NCBI GenBank assembly: GCA_050946655.1
Contig: JBMNVE010000031.1
Span: forward strand, 1 to 21,340
Source: JAXGRD01 sp050946655
GTDB lineage: Bacteria; Bacillota; Clostridia; Peptostreptococcales; Anaerovoracaceae
Direction of reading: 5' to 3'
DNA: 21,340 bases
A program made the position numbers and the translations under genes. Positions 7,542 to 14,134 of the stretch are shown in pieces. Under the pieces are notes generated by a model that was not told the DNA's origin, made no database searches, and saw nothing but the letters and a program-made list of their open reading frames with translations. The stretch's first letter is position 1. The number at the start of each line of letters is the position of its first letter.

Positions 7542-8861
7542 TTATTCCTCCACAAAGGCATAGTAAATGGCCTGGATGGATTTTTCAAAGTCCTTGTTCT
7601 GAACGCCGACGATGATGTTCATTTCGCTGCTCCCCTGGTCGATCATCCGGATGTTCACCCCCGCATCGGCCAATGCACCGAAGAGTTTGGCCGATACACC
7701 GGGACGGAAGCTCATTCCTGCTCCTACCGTTGCGATCATGGCCACATTGTCAAAGACTTCCAAGGTATCCGGCTGTAATTGCCTCTGGAATTCATCGACC
7801 ACTTCATCGATCCTGCCATCGATATCCGAGTTGGACATGACGACGGATATGGTATCGATGCCGTTGGGGATGTGCTCCACAGAAATGCCGAAGTCTTCCA
7901 ATATCCCCGCAAGCTTTCGGACAAACCCCCTCTCCGTGCTCAGCTGATTCTTGTACAGAGCGATGACGGTAAAGTCCTTGCTTCCTGCGATCCCGGTGAT
8001 CACTCGTTTCTTCCCCTCTTCGGAGGCCTCCGACATGATCATGGTCCCCGGATCATCGGGTTTGTTGGTGTTCCTGATGTTGATGGGGATACCGGCTACC
8101 CGTGCCGGGTAGATGGCATCCTCGTGAAGAACCGATGCTCCCATGTAGGACAACTCTCTAAGTTCTTTATAGGATATGGTCTTTATGGGTTTGGGGTTTT
8201 TGACGACTCTGGGATCCGCCATGAGAAAGCCGGAAACATCCGTCCAATTCTCATAGATGTCCGCCTTGATGGCTCTTGCCACCAGTGCTCCCGAAATATC
8301 CGAGCCTCCCCTGGTAAAGGTTTTGATGGTGCCGTCCGGCTTAGTCCCGTAGAATCCCGGGATGACGGCGTAGCTGTGCTTTTCCAAAGCGGCCCCCATG
8401 GTTTCGTTGGTTTCTTTTTCCAGAAAGCGGCCGTTCTCATCGAAGAGAATCATTCCTGCCGCGTCGATGAATTCATATCCCAAATAAGCCGCAATGACCT
8501 TGGCATTGAGATATTCCCCCCGGCTGGCGATGTAATCGGGGGTGGCCCCTTCTTCCAGGTTTTTTCGAATCATCTCAAACTCCGACTTCAGGTCCACATC
8601 CACGCCTAAATGGAATTCCACCGCATGATACCTGTCGCAGACCACCTGGAACAGTTGCTCATAGGGCAGATTGTGTTCGATATGGGTCTTGCAGGAATAC
8701 AGAAGATCCGTGATCTTGCTATCCTCGGGGAAACGCTTGCCCGGGGCGGAAACCACCACATATTTGATCTCCTTGTCCCCGGTGATGATATCTTTGATCT
8801 TTGCGATCTGTATCCCGTCGGCTACGGAAGAGCCGCCGAATTTTGCTACTTTTACTTTCAT
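7542..8861 (-). CDS. lysC: Aspartate kinase (monofunctional)
   Basis: A 439-residue aspartokinase: ATP + L-aspartate to 4-phospho-L-aspartate, the entry step to lysine, threonine, homoserine and methionine. The N-terminal kinase domain has KVAKFGGSS (4-12) and a substrate motif TRGGSDISGAL; tandem ACT domains in the last 130 residues (around GITGIAGSKDFTVIAL and VATVGAGMSFRPG-like text) should bind a feedback amino acid. Length and layout match the single-function YclM/LysC-III type. The start has AGAAGGAG about 11 nt upstream. It begins 5 nt after the metK stop and is followed with no gap by the YgjP-like gene, so it belongs to the S-box operon. The symbol is by family; the exact paralogue (lysC, yclM) cannot be told. 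Confidence 0.93.
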   Translation of the reverse strand: MKVKVAKFGGSSVADGIQIAKIKDIITGDKEIKYVVVSAPGKRFPEDSKITDLLYSCKTHIEHNLPYEQLFQVVCDRYHAVEFHLGVDVDLKSEFEMIRKNLEEGATPDYIASRGEYLNAKVIAAYLGYEFIDAAGMILFDENGRFLEKETNETMGAALEKHSYAVIPGFYGTKPDGTIKTFTRGGSDISGALVARAIKADIYENWTDVSGFLMADPRVVKNPKPIKTISYKELRELSYMGASVLHEDAIYPARVAGIPINIRNTNKPDDPGTMIMSEASEEGKKRVITGIAGSKDFTVIALYKNQLSTERGFVRKLAGILEDFGISVEHIPNGIDTISVVMSNSDIDGRIDEVVDEFQRQLQPDTLEVFDNVAMIATVGAGMSFRPGVSAKLFGALADAGVNIRMIDQGSSEMNIIVGVQNKDFEKSIQAIYYAFVEE

Positions 8862-8866
8862 TTAAA

Positions 8867-10045
8867 CTATTTCTCCTTCTTTAACCGGTCCACCTTGTCT
8901 ATCCTCTCCCAGGGAAGGTCGATGTCCGTTCTTCCAAAATGCCCATAAGCGGCAACCTGCCTATATATGGGTCTTCTCAGGGCAAGATCTCTAATAATGG
9001 CTGCAGGCCTCAGGTCGAAGTGCTTCCTGACGATTTCCGCCAGTTTTTCATCGGGCAAGCAGCCGGTGCAGTAGCTATCCACCATGATGGATACCGGCTC
9101 CGCCACACCGATGGCATAGGCGAGCTGGATCTCGCACTTGTCGGCAAGCCCTGCGGCAACAAGGTTTTTGGCGGCGTATCTGGCCGCATAAGCCGCAGAT
9201 CTGTCCACCTTTGTGGGATCCTTTCCACTGAAGGCACCGCCTCCGTGACGAGCCATCCCGCCGTAAGTGTCCACGATGATCTTCCGCCCGGTCAGGCCGG
9301 AGTCCCCATGGGGCCCGCCGATGACAAAGCGACCTGTTGGGTTGACGAAGTACTTGGTTTCCTCATCCAGCAACCCTTCGGGGATAACAGGCCGGATGAC
9401 ATGCTCCATCAGGTCCTCTCTGATTTGTTCAATGGTCACATCGGGATCATGCTGGGTGGAGATGAGCACCGTATCGATTCGCGCCACCTTTTCGTCATGG
9501 TATTCTACCGTGACCTGGGTCTTGCCGTCGGGGCGCAGATACGTCAGTATACCGTCCTTGCGGACCTTCGTCAACCGGCGCGCCAATCTATGGGCAAGCG
9601 CAATGGGCATGGGCATGAACTCAGGTGTTTCATTGCAGGCATAGCCGAACATCATTCCCTGGTCCCCCGCACCGATGGCCTCCAAATCATCAGTTGCAAT
9701 ACCTTCCTTATGCTCCAAGGCTTCGTCCACCCCCATGGCGATATCCGACGACTGCTCATCGATGGCAGTCATAATGGCGCAGGTTTGCCCGTCAAAGCCG
9801 TACTCGCTTCGGTCATATCCGATTTCACTGATCACGTCTCTTGCGATCTTAGGAATGTCGATATAGCAATCGGTGCTGATCTCTCCCATGACCATGGCAT
9901 AGCCGGTGTTCACAGTGGTTTCAGCGGCAACTCTCCCCATGGGGTCTTCCCTGAGGATGGCATCTACGATAGCATCCGATATTTGATCGCATATCTTATC
10001 CGGGTGACCTTCCGTCACAGATTCAGATGTAAATAATCTCTTCAT
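8867..10045 (-). CDS. metK: S-adenosylmethionine synthetase
   Basis: A 392-residue methionine adenosyltransferase: ATP + methionine to S-adenosylmethionine, phosphate and diphosphate. Visible signatures are GHPDK (13-17), GAGDQGMMFGYA (125-136) and GGGAFSGKD (268-276), all intact, and the length is normal. The ATG at 10045 follows GGAGG by 5 nt; an upstream in-frame TTG at 10057 lies beyond the ribosome binding site and is not the start. Upstream is a SAM-I riboswitch with an intrinsic terminator, so SAM should shut down its own synthesis. It is the first gene of the operon with aspartate kinase and the YgjP-like gene. Confidence 0.98.
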   Translation of the reverse strand: MKRLFTSESVTEGHPDKICDQISDAIVDAILREDPMGRVAAETTVNTGYAMVMGEISTDCYIDIPKIARDVISEIGYDRSEYGFDGQTCAIMTAIDEQSSDIAMGVDEALEHKEGIATDDLEAIGAGDQGMMFGYACNETPEFMPMPIALAHRLARRLTKVRKDGILTYLRPDGKTQVTVEYHDEKVARIDTVLISTQHDPDVTIEQIREDLMEHVIRPVIPEGLLDEETKYFVNPTGRFVIGGPHGDSGLTGRKIIVDTYGGMARHGGGAFSGKDPTKVDRSAAYAARYAAKNLVAAGLADKCEIQLAYAIGVAEPVSIMVDSYCTGCLPDEKLAEIVRKHFDLRPAAIIRDLALRRPIYRQVAAYGHFGRTDIDLPWERIDKVDRLKKEK

Positions 10046-10063
10046 TTTTTCCTCCAATTTTTA

Positions 10064-10095
10064 GAAATATAAAACCTCTTCAACAAGAAGAGGTT
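10064..10095 (-). terminator. Riboswitch-controlled terminator before metK
   Basis: In the minus-strand transcript, a perfect 9-bp stem AACCTCTTC/GAAGAGGTT with loop TTGTT is followed by a U-rich stretch (TTATATTTC). It lies between the SAM-I aptamer and the metK ribosome binding site. The position fits an expression platform: SAM binding frees this hairpin, and without SAM part of the aptamer's P1 3' strand region should pair to disrupt it. Confidence 0.88.
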
Positions 10096-10107
10096 GTTTC
10101 CAAGTCT

Positions 10108-10220
10108 CTCCTCATCTTTCAACCGGGTCACGGTTGTAGGATTTAGCACCTTTGCCTCCGTAAAGAACATGGTTGCCGGGCTTCACAGGGCCTATTCCCT
10201 CTGCCACTCTCAATAAGGAA
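10108..10220 (-). ncRNA. SAM-I riboswitch aptamer (S-box)
   Basis: The minus strand shows the S-box core in order: a P1 5' strand TTCCTTAT, then GAGAGTGGCAGAGGGA, GGCCCTGTGAAGCCCGGCAACC, GGTGCTAAATCCTAC, and the P1 3' strand GATGAGGAG closing an 8-bp helix. These match the conserved SAM-I consensus, including the kink-turn and the GCAACC junction segment. The aptamer lies between the promoter at 10232-10259 and the terminator hairpin at 10064-10095, directly upstream of metK. It should switch off transcription of metK, aspartate kinase and the YgjP-like gene when SAM is abundant. Confidence 0.96.
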
Positions 10221-10231
10221 CGATGTATATA

Positions 10232-10259
10232 ATTATATCCATCCGCTGTCATTTGTCAA
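10232..10259 (-). promoter_or_regulatory. Promoter of the metK operon
   Basis: On the minus strand TTGACA (10254-10259) and TATAAT (10232-10237) are separated by 16 bp. The predicted start near 10225 is just ahead of the SAM-I aptamer, so the whole riboswitch is transcribed. Both boxes match sigma-A consensus exactly. Confidence 0.85.
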
Positions 10260-10282
10260 CATTTCGAAAAAATCGAATTTCC

Positions 10283-10312
10283 AAAAAAGGTCAAAATCGG
10301 CTTTCATGGCCG
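10283..10312 (-). terminator. Weak terminator after the hydantoinase gene
   Basis: On the minus strand a short CGGC/GCCG stem (7-base loop) is followed by ATTTTGACCTTTTTT. It lies 40 nt past the hydantoinase stop and ahead of the metK promoter, the right place to separate the two operons. The stem is only 4 bp, so this is tentative. Nothing else with structure is visible between 10313 and 10352. Confidence 0.35.
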
Positions 10313-10352
10313 GGGGTAGAGCTCTTTTGGATACCTCATGACAAACCGGTCG

Positions 10353-11747
10353 TTACTTTTCGTAGCTCATTCCGAAAGCCTTGCCCGGGACGAACTGTCC
10401 GCTTCCCGGGCTTCCTAGATACTTGCCTTTTTCTGCCACCAGTTCACCTCGCAGGAAGACCTTCTCCGCTCTGCCCATTTGTTCTCCTCCCTCATAGGGA
10501 GTGAAGTCCACCTTGTGCAGGCTCTTCTCGTTGGTGAAGATCCCTTTGTAATCGGGATCGAAGATGACGATGTCCGCGTCGGAACCCACAGCGATGGTCC
10601 CTTTTTGTGGGAAGATGCCACAGATCTTTGCCGGATTCGTGCAGCACAGTTCCACCAACTTCTGCCTGCTGATCCTGCCTTTCTCCACACCTTCCGTCCA
10701 CATGACCGGGATCCTGTTTTCCAGTCCCGGAGCTCCGTTGGGGATCTTGGTGAAGTTCTCTCTTCCCTCCTGCTTGTGAACGGCAAAATTGAAGCCCACG
10801 TGATCGGAACTTACCGCATTGAGCCATCCTTTTTTCACGCCGACCCACAAGGCGTCCAAATGCTCCTGTGTCCTGAGGGCGGGAGAGCAAACGTACTTCG
10901 CCCCTTCAAAGTCGGGAAGCTCCAGTTTGTCCCGGGTAATGGTCAGGTAGTGGGTGCAAGTTTCACCGGTGACGTTCACTCCCTTGGCAAATTGGTCGCG
11001 GATGATCTCCATTGCCCCTTGTGCTGTAACGTGAACGATGTAGATGGGAGCGTCGGCCAGCTTGGCAAGATAAGTTGCCCTGCTCACCGCTTCTTCTTCC
11101 ACTACCGGTGGACGGGAGATGGCATGGCCTATGGGCCCGGTGATCCCCTCTTTCAAGGTCTGCTTCTGCAGCACATCAATCATTTCCGCATTTTCCGCAT
11201 GCACCATGATGGTCACCCCGGATTTTTTCGCCGCCTGCAGCGCTCTCAACACCGCATCATCATCGGAATGATAGGGATGCCCCTTATAGGCCATAAACAA
11301 CTTCAATGTGGAGATTCCGTATTCCGGCATTCGATCGATTTCCTCAAACAGCGCTTCACTTGGATCAAAGACCACCCCGTGAAAGCTGTAATCGCAACAG
11401 GCCTTCCCGATCACCTTGTTGCTTTCATAGGCATCTATTGAGTCCTTCAAGCTCTTGCCGATTTCCTGGTTGGCAAAGTCTACCACAGTTGTGGTGCCGC
11501 TGACTACCCCCGCATCTGAACTCTCCCAGCCCACACAGGTGTGCTTGCCGAAGGAAAAGTTGAAATGGGTGTGCTGATCCACTCCTCCTGGGAAAACCAC
11601 CTTCCCCCTTGCATCGATCACCTCATCGGCACCGACAGTTATATCTCTTCCCACCAAATGGATCTTGCCGTCTTTGATGAAAATATCTCCTACATACTCC
11701 TCCGTAGCCGTAACGATCTGTCCGTTCTTGATCAGTATCGTCTTCAT
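10353..11747 (-). CDS. Dihydropyrimidinase / D-hydantoinase
   Basis: A 464-residue cyclic amidohydrolase that opens dihydropyrimidine or 5-substituted hydantoin rings to N-carbamoyl amino acids. All binuclear metal ligands are present at the positions known for hydantoinases: His59 and His61 (QHTH), Lys149 (TLKLFMAYK, the lysine that is carboxylated), His183 (VHAEN), His239 (VHVT) and Asp315 (SSDH). The length is normal for the family. The start at 11747 has GAGAGG a few bases upstream; the longer in-frame reading to 11825 lies inside the upstream gene. It follows the N-carbamoyl hydrolase by 14 bp, and the two reactions are consecutive. Sequence alone does not separate dihydropyrimidinase from hydantoinase or phenylhydantoinase use. 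Confidence 0.92.
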   Translation of the reverse strand: MKTILIKNGQIVTATEEYVGDIFIKDGKIHLVGRDITVGADEVIDARGKVVFPGGVDQHTHFNFSFGKHTCVGWESSDAGVVSGTTTVVDFANQEIGKSLKDSIDAYESNKVIGKACCDYSFHGVVFDPSEALFEEIDRMPEYGISTLKLFMAYKGHPYHSDDDAVLRALQAAKKSGVTIMVHAENAEMIDVLQKQTLKEGITGPIGHAISRPPVVEEEAVSRATYLAKLADAPIYIVHVTAQGAMEIIRDQFAKGVNVTGETCTHYLTITRDKLELPDFEGAKYVCSPALRTQEHLDALWVGVKKGWLNAVSSDHVGFNFAVHKQEGRENFTKIPNGAPGLENRIPVMWTEGVEKGRISRQKLVELCCTNPAKICGIFPQKGTIAVGSDADIVIFDPDYKGIFTNEKSLHKVDFTPYEGGEQMGRAEKVFLRGELVAEKGKYLGSPGSGQFVPGKAFGMSYEK

Positions 11748-11761
11748 TCCGACCTCTCTTT

Positions 11762-12994
11762 CTACGATGCGATTTCCATCAACGTTTTTAGCAATAGATC
11801 CGCCCCCGCTTTGATGTCGCTCCACTTCGTGAACTCGTCCTTCACATGGCTGCGCCCGTCTACACTGGGAACAAAGATCATCCCTACATCTGTAACTTCT
11901 GCAATATAGTTGGAGTCATGGATGGCACCGCTGGGCATGAGAAGATACTCCAGATCCGCCTCAGTGGCACACCCGGTCATCATGTCCACCATGTAGTCTT
12001 CCACCTTTATGGGCACCGTGGTGGCAATGATTTCTGTCTCCCAGGTCAGCTTCTCTTGCCGGGCATACTTCTCGGTTGCCTCACCGATCTTGCCAACAAC
12101 ACCGGCTATCCCTTCCTCCGTTATATCCCGCACGTCCACCACAAAAGTCACTTCTCCTGGGATGGCATTGGGGATGTTGGGCGCCACCTCCAAGTTCCCT
12201 ACCGTTGCCACCGCTGTATCACTGACGCTGCCGGCGATTTTCGGTATCTCCGAAATGATCTTTGCTGCACCCACCATGGGATCCTGCCGAAGACCCATGG
12301 GTGTGGCCCCGGCATGGTTAGTACACCCTTTCAGCGTCACCTTCAGCCAGTTAAGGCCGGCAATGCCAATGACGATGCCGATGGGCTTCTTCTCCACATC
12401 CAGGCGAACGCTCTGCTCAATGTGCAGCTCGATCATGGCCTTCACCTGGTCGGGCTTGATCACATCCCCGGTGATCCGATCCGGTTCAATTCCTGCCTTT
12501 TTCATTACCTCATAGGCTGTCTCTCCCTGATGATTTTTGATCCCCTTGAGATCCGAAATCCCCAATTTTCCTACCAAAAGCTTACTGCCCAACACCGGCA
12601 CCTGAAAATTGCTTCCTTCTTCTTCCGCAAAGAACACCACATCAATAGGATGTTTTGGTCTATGATCATGCTCCACCATGACTCTCACCGCTTCCAAGGC
12701 AGCTACGCTCCCCACGATCCCATCAAACCGGCCGCCGTTTTTCACCGAGTCGATGTGAGATCCGGTCATGACCGGCGGTGCCTGAGGGAGGCTTCCTTCC
12801 AGGCGGGCAAACACATTTCCCCCTCCGTCTGTTCGTACGGAAAGCCCCAGCTTTCTGCAAATGGAAGTCAGATACTCCCGGGCCTTCTTGTCATTTTCGC
12901 CGTAGCTGAATCTGTTGACCCCTTCCCCCGGCGTGTCAGTGAGGTCCGCCAGAGTTTCGATCATTTCTCTGAGCCTGTCTTCTCTTGTTTCCAT
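11762..12994 (-). CDS. N-carbamoyl-amino-acid hydrolase (M20 family)
   Basis: A 410-residue zinc amidase of the M20 group that includes N-carbamoyl-L-amino acid hydrolase, beta-ureidopropionase and allantoate amidohydrolase. The binuclear metal site is visible: His80 (GSHIDS), Asp91 (GGRFDG), Glu126 (EEEGSNF), His191 (LHIEQS) and His383 (RSHVKDE). NHAGATPM (226-233) marks the dimerisation domain, with His227 reaching the partner's active site in this family. It is the first gene of the operon, with GGGAG 6 nt before ATG 12994. Next to a hydantoinase the likely reaction is hydrolysis of an N-carbamoyl amino acid to the amino acid, CO2 and ammonia. Allantoate hydrolysis is possible, but no allantoinase or other purine gene is nearby. 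Confidence 0.9.
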   Translation of the reverse strand: METREDRLREMIETLADLTDTPGEGVNRFSYGENDKKAREYLTSICRKLGLSVRTDGGGNVFARLEGSLPQAPPVMTGSHIDSVKNGGRFDGIVGSVAALEAVRVMVEHDHRPKHPIDVVFFAEEEGSNFQVPVLGSKLLVGKLGISDLKGIKNHQGETAYEVMKKAGIEPDRITGDVIKPDQVKAMIELHIEQSVRLDVEKKPIGIVIGIAGLNWLKVTLKGCTNHAGATPMGLRQDPMVGAAKIISEIPKIAGSVSDTAVATVGNLEVAPNIPNAIPGEVTFVVDVRDITEEGIAGVVGKIGEATEKYARQEKLTWETEIIATTVPIKVEDYMVDMMTGCATEADLEYLLMPSGAIHDSNYIAEVTDVGMIFVPSVDGRSHVKDEFTKWSDIKAGADLLLKTLMEIAS

Positions 12995-13022
12995 ACACCG
13001 CTCCCTTTCCCTGTACTGTCTC

Positions 13023-13078
13023 GGTGCCCGTCGGCACCTACCTTAAATATTTTATCACAATTTCTTACATGATGTCAG
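13023..13078 (-). promoter_or_regulatory. Promoter and 5' leader hairpin of the hydrolase operon
   Basis: Minus strand: CTGACA (13073-13078), an 18-bp spacer, and TAAAAT (13049-13054) with an extended TGA before it. The start should fall near 13042. Immediately after it the leader holds a perfect 6-bp stem GGTGCC/GGCACC with a 4-base loop (13023-13038), about 15 nt before the ribosome binding site. A hairpin this close to the 5' end often stabilises an mRNA; it could also be an operator. Confidence 0.65.
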
Positions 13079-13109
13079 TTGTTTCTACCTGTAGCAATGA
13101 GCGGTTTTT

Positions 13110-13160
13110 TAGCGAAAAAGTAAATGAGCATGCAGGGATCGATTCCCCCGCATGCTCATT
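13110..13160 (-). terminator. Terminator after the NifX-like gene
   Basis: A long inverted repeat, AATGAGCATGC (13123-13133) with GCATGCTCATT (13150-13160), 11 bp perfect, with further GGG/CCC pairing inside. On the minus strand it is followed by TTTACTTTTTCGC and another T/A-rich run, as expected for an intrinsic terminator of the gene ending at 13189. It lies 29 nt after that stop. Confidence 0.82.
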
Positions 13161-13188
13161 CTTTGGATCATCTATTCCTCAAGGCACT

Positions 13189-13608
13189 TTACTTATGGTT
13201 TCCGCATCGGTGGCCCTGGCTCTTTTCCTGACCGTGCTTGTGCTTGCACCCCTGGCCTTTATCCTGGCCATGTTTGTGCTGATGCTGGCCACAGACGGCA
13301 TCGGAGGATTTTAATTCTCCTCTGATGTAGGCCTGGGCAGCATCCCTTGCCTTTCCTTGGGCTCCTGTGACGGCTTCCAGATCATTTCTCTTGCAGCTGT
13401 CGATGGCACCTTGGCCCATTCCGCCGGATATCACCACCGTGACTCCTCTATCCGCTAAGAACTTTGGAAGATTTTCTCCGTGGCCGGGGCTGGTCACGTT
13501 CTCTTCTTCCGTGATCGTTTCACCTTCTGCTGTAAAAATATTAAAGTTGGTGCAGTGTCCGAAGTGTTTAGACACCATTTCTTTTTCGCTTGCAACTGCG
13601 ATTTTCAT
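13189..13608 (-). CDS. NifX/NifB-domain protein with His/Cys-rich tail
   Basis: A 139-residue protein. Residues 1-100 are a dinitrogenase iron-molybdenum cofactor (NifX/NifB C-terminal) domain: MKIAVASE start, SKHFGHCTNF, and VVISGGMGQGAIDSC. Such domains bind Fe-S or Fe-Mo type clusters. Residues 106-139 form a low-complexity tail with seven His (109, 111, 113, 123, 125, 133, 138) and three Cys (106, 121, 135), built from two copies of an HKHGQ(D/E)K unit; it probably binds metal ions. GGAGG lies 8 nt before ATG 13608, and the start falls inside the upstream UPF0251 gene (41-bp overlap). No nitrogenase genes are nearby, so a role in nitrogen fixation is not supported; metal handling or a cluster carrier is more likely. 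Confidence 0.88.
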   Translation of the reverse strand: MKIAVASEKEMVSKHFGHCTNFNIFTAEGETITEEENVTSPGHGENLPKFLADRGVTVVISGGMGQGAIDSCKRNDLEAVTGAQGKARDAAQAYIRGELKSSDAVCGQHQHKHGQDKGQGCKHKHGQEKSQGHRCGNHK

Positions 13609-13936
13609 TTTTTCTTCCTCCTTCACAACCTTTTTGATCTCCCTCACAAATGTGAACGTCACCGCCGCCGATTTGCAACATCTTTCCGTTCACCAGAGAT
13701 TCTGCAATTTTTTTTCTTGCCTCACCATAGATCCCCTGTACCGTGGTCCGTGCCACTTTCATCTGCAGGGCACATTCCTCCTGGGTCAAACCTTCTAAGT
13801 CAATGAGTCGTATGGTTTCATACTCATCCAGCTCCATGTCTATACTTCCGTTCAGTGCTGCGCGGGAACCAAGGGGCCCGAATCTGTTGGTATGGGGCTG
13901 GCCGCGGACATGTCTTCTTTTTCTGGGTCTAGCCAT
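13568..13936 (-). CDS. UPF0251 (DUF134) predicted DNA-binding protein
   Basis: A 122-residue member of the UPF0251 family, recognised from the start MARPRKRRHV, GPLGSR, LDEYETIRLIDLEGLTQEEC and the helix-turn-helix MKVARTTVQGIYGEARKKIA (about 50-80). The C-terminus adds Cys97, Cys104 and Cys115 in a basic tail, which may bind metal. The start at 13936 follows a strong AAGGAGGGAGG; the longer reading to 13969 is upstream of that site. It overlaps the NifX-like gene by 41 bp, a common pairing in clostridia. The natural hypothesis is that it autoregulates through the two direct repeats at its promoter, perhaps sensing a metal or cluster. Confidence 0.88.
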   Translation of the reverse strand: MARPRKRRHVRGQPHTNRFGPLGSRAALNGSIDMELDEYETIRLIDLEGLTQEECALQMKVARTTVQGIYGEARKKIAESLVNGKMLQIGGGDVHICEGDQKGCEGGRKNENRSCKRKRNGV

Positions 13937-13958
13937 TTCCTCCCTCCTTTCGTTATGG

Positions 13959-14019
13959 TCATATGTCAATAACTATTTTCATTATACACGGTTTGCGTCA
14001 TATGTCAATAACTATTTTC
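13959..14019 (-). promoter_or_regulatory. UPF0251 promoter with two 22-bp direct repeats
   Basis: Minus strand: TTGACA (14003-14008), a 16-bp spacer, and TATAAT (13981-13986); start near 13974. The 22-bp sequence at 13959-13980 is repeated without mismatch at 13998-14019, a 39-bp period. One copy covers the -35 box and the other spans the predicted start. Each holds GTTATTGACATATGA on the minus strand, around a CATATG centre. Two identical sites bracketing a promoter suggest cooperative binding by a repressor. Confidence 0.82.
13959..14019. repeat. Exact 22-bp direct repeat pair, 39-bp period
   Basis: Copies at 13959-13980 and 13998-14019 are identical; the 17 bp between them differ and carry the -10 box. 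I saw no third copy elsewhere in the window. Confidence 0.95.
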
Positions 14020-14099
14020 CAAAAGTTTATTGGTCGTAGAGAAATCCATAGCATCTACACCTCGCCCCGCCGTTCATGGCCTGGCTGCCAATTTCCTCA

Positions 14100-14128
14100 T
14101 TGGAACTTTCCCCTCTATAGTGTATACT
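14100..14128 (+). promoter_or_regulatory. Promoter adjoining the start of the 390-residue gene
   Basis: TTGGAA (14100-14105), a 17-bp spacer and TATACT (14123-14128). The -10 ends 6 nt before ATG 14135, so the A of the ATG is the predicted first base of the transcript. A short inverted repeat CCAAT/ATTGG (14088-14103) overlaps the -35 and could be an operator, though it is only 5 bp per arm. Confidence 0.6.
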
Positions 14129-14134
14129 CATCCT

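Noticed and set aside
8939..10036. A 365-codon plus-strand reading frame opposite metK
   Set aside because: It is an antisense shadow of metK, has no ribosome binding site, and its translation resembles no protein.
10262..10281. TCGAA-containing imperfect inverted repeat near the metK promoter
   Set aside because: The arms mismatch and the sequence is A/T-rich, so it is not convincing as an operator or terminator.
10479..11441. A 320-codon plus-strand reading frame opposite the hydantoinase
   Set aside because: Antisense shadow with no start signal; the minus-strand gene has all catalytic residues.
11846..13072. A 408-codon plus-strand reading frame opposite the N-carbamoyl hydrolase
   Set aside because: It is antisense to a gene with an intact metal site and runs into its promoter; no start signal is present.
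12985..13314. A small hydrophobic plus-strand frame that looks like a membrane protein
   Set aside because: The hydrophobic end is simply the opposite strand of the His/Lys/Gln tail codons of the NifX-like gene, and the frame crosses a terminator.
13189..13936. Part of a nitrogen-fixation cluster
   Set aside because: NifX/NifB-type domains and UPF0251 proteins occur widely without nitrogenase, and no nif structural gene is in the window.
14036..14058. Short inverted repeat GTAGA/TCTAC in the intergenic region
   Set aside because: Five-base arms 13 bases apart are expected by chance in a region this size.
14030..14134. An upstream start that would extend the 390-residue protein by 35 residues
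   Set aside because: It lies ahead of the -35/-10 pair and has no ribosome binding site; the segment also shows no protein-like conservation cue.
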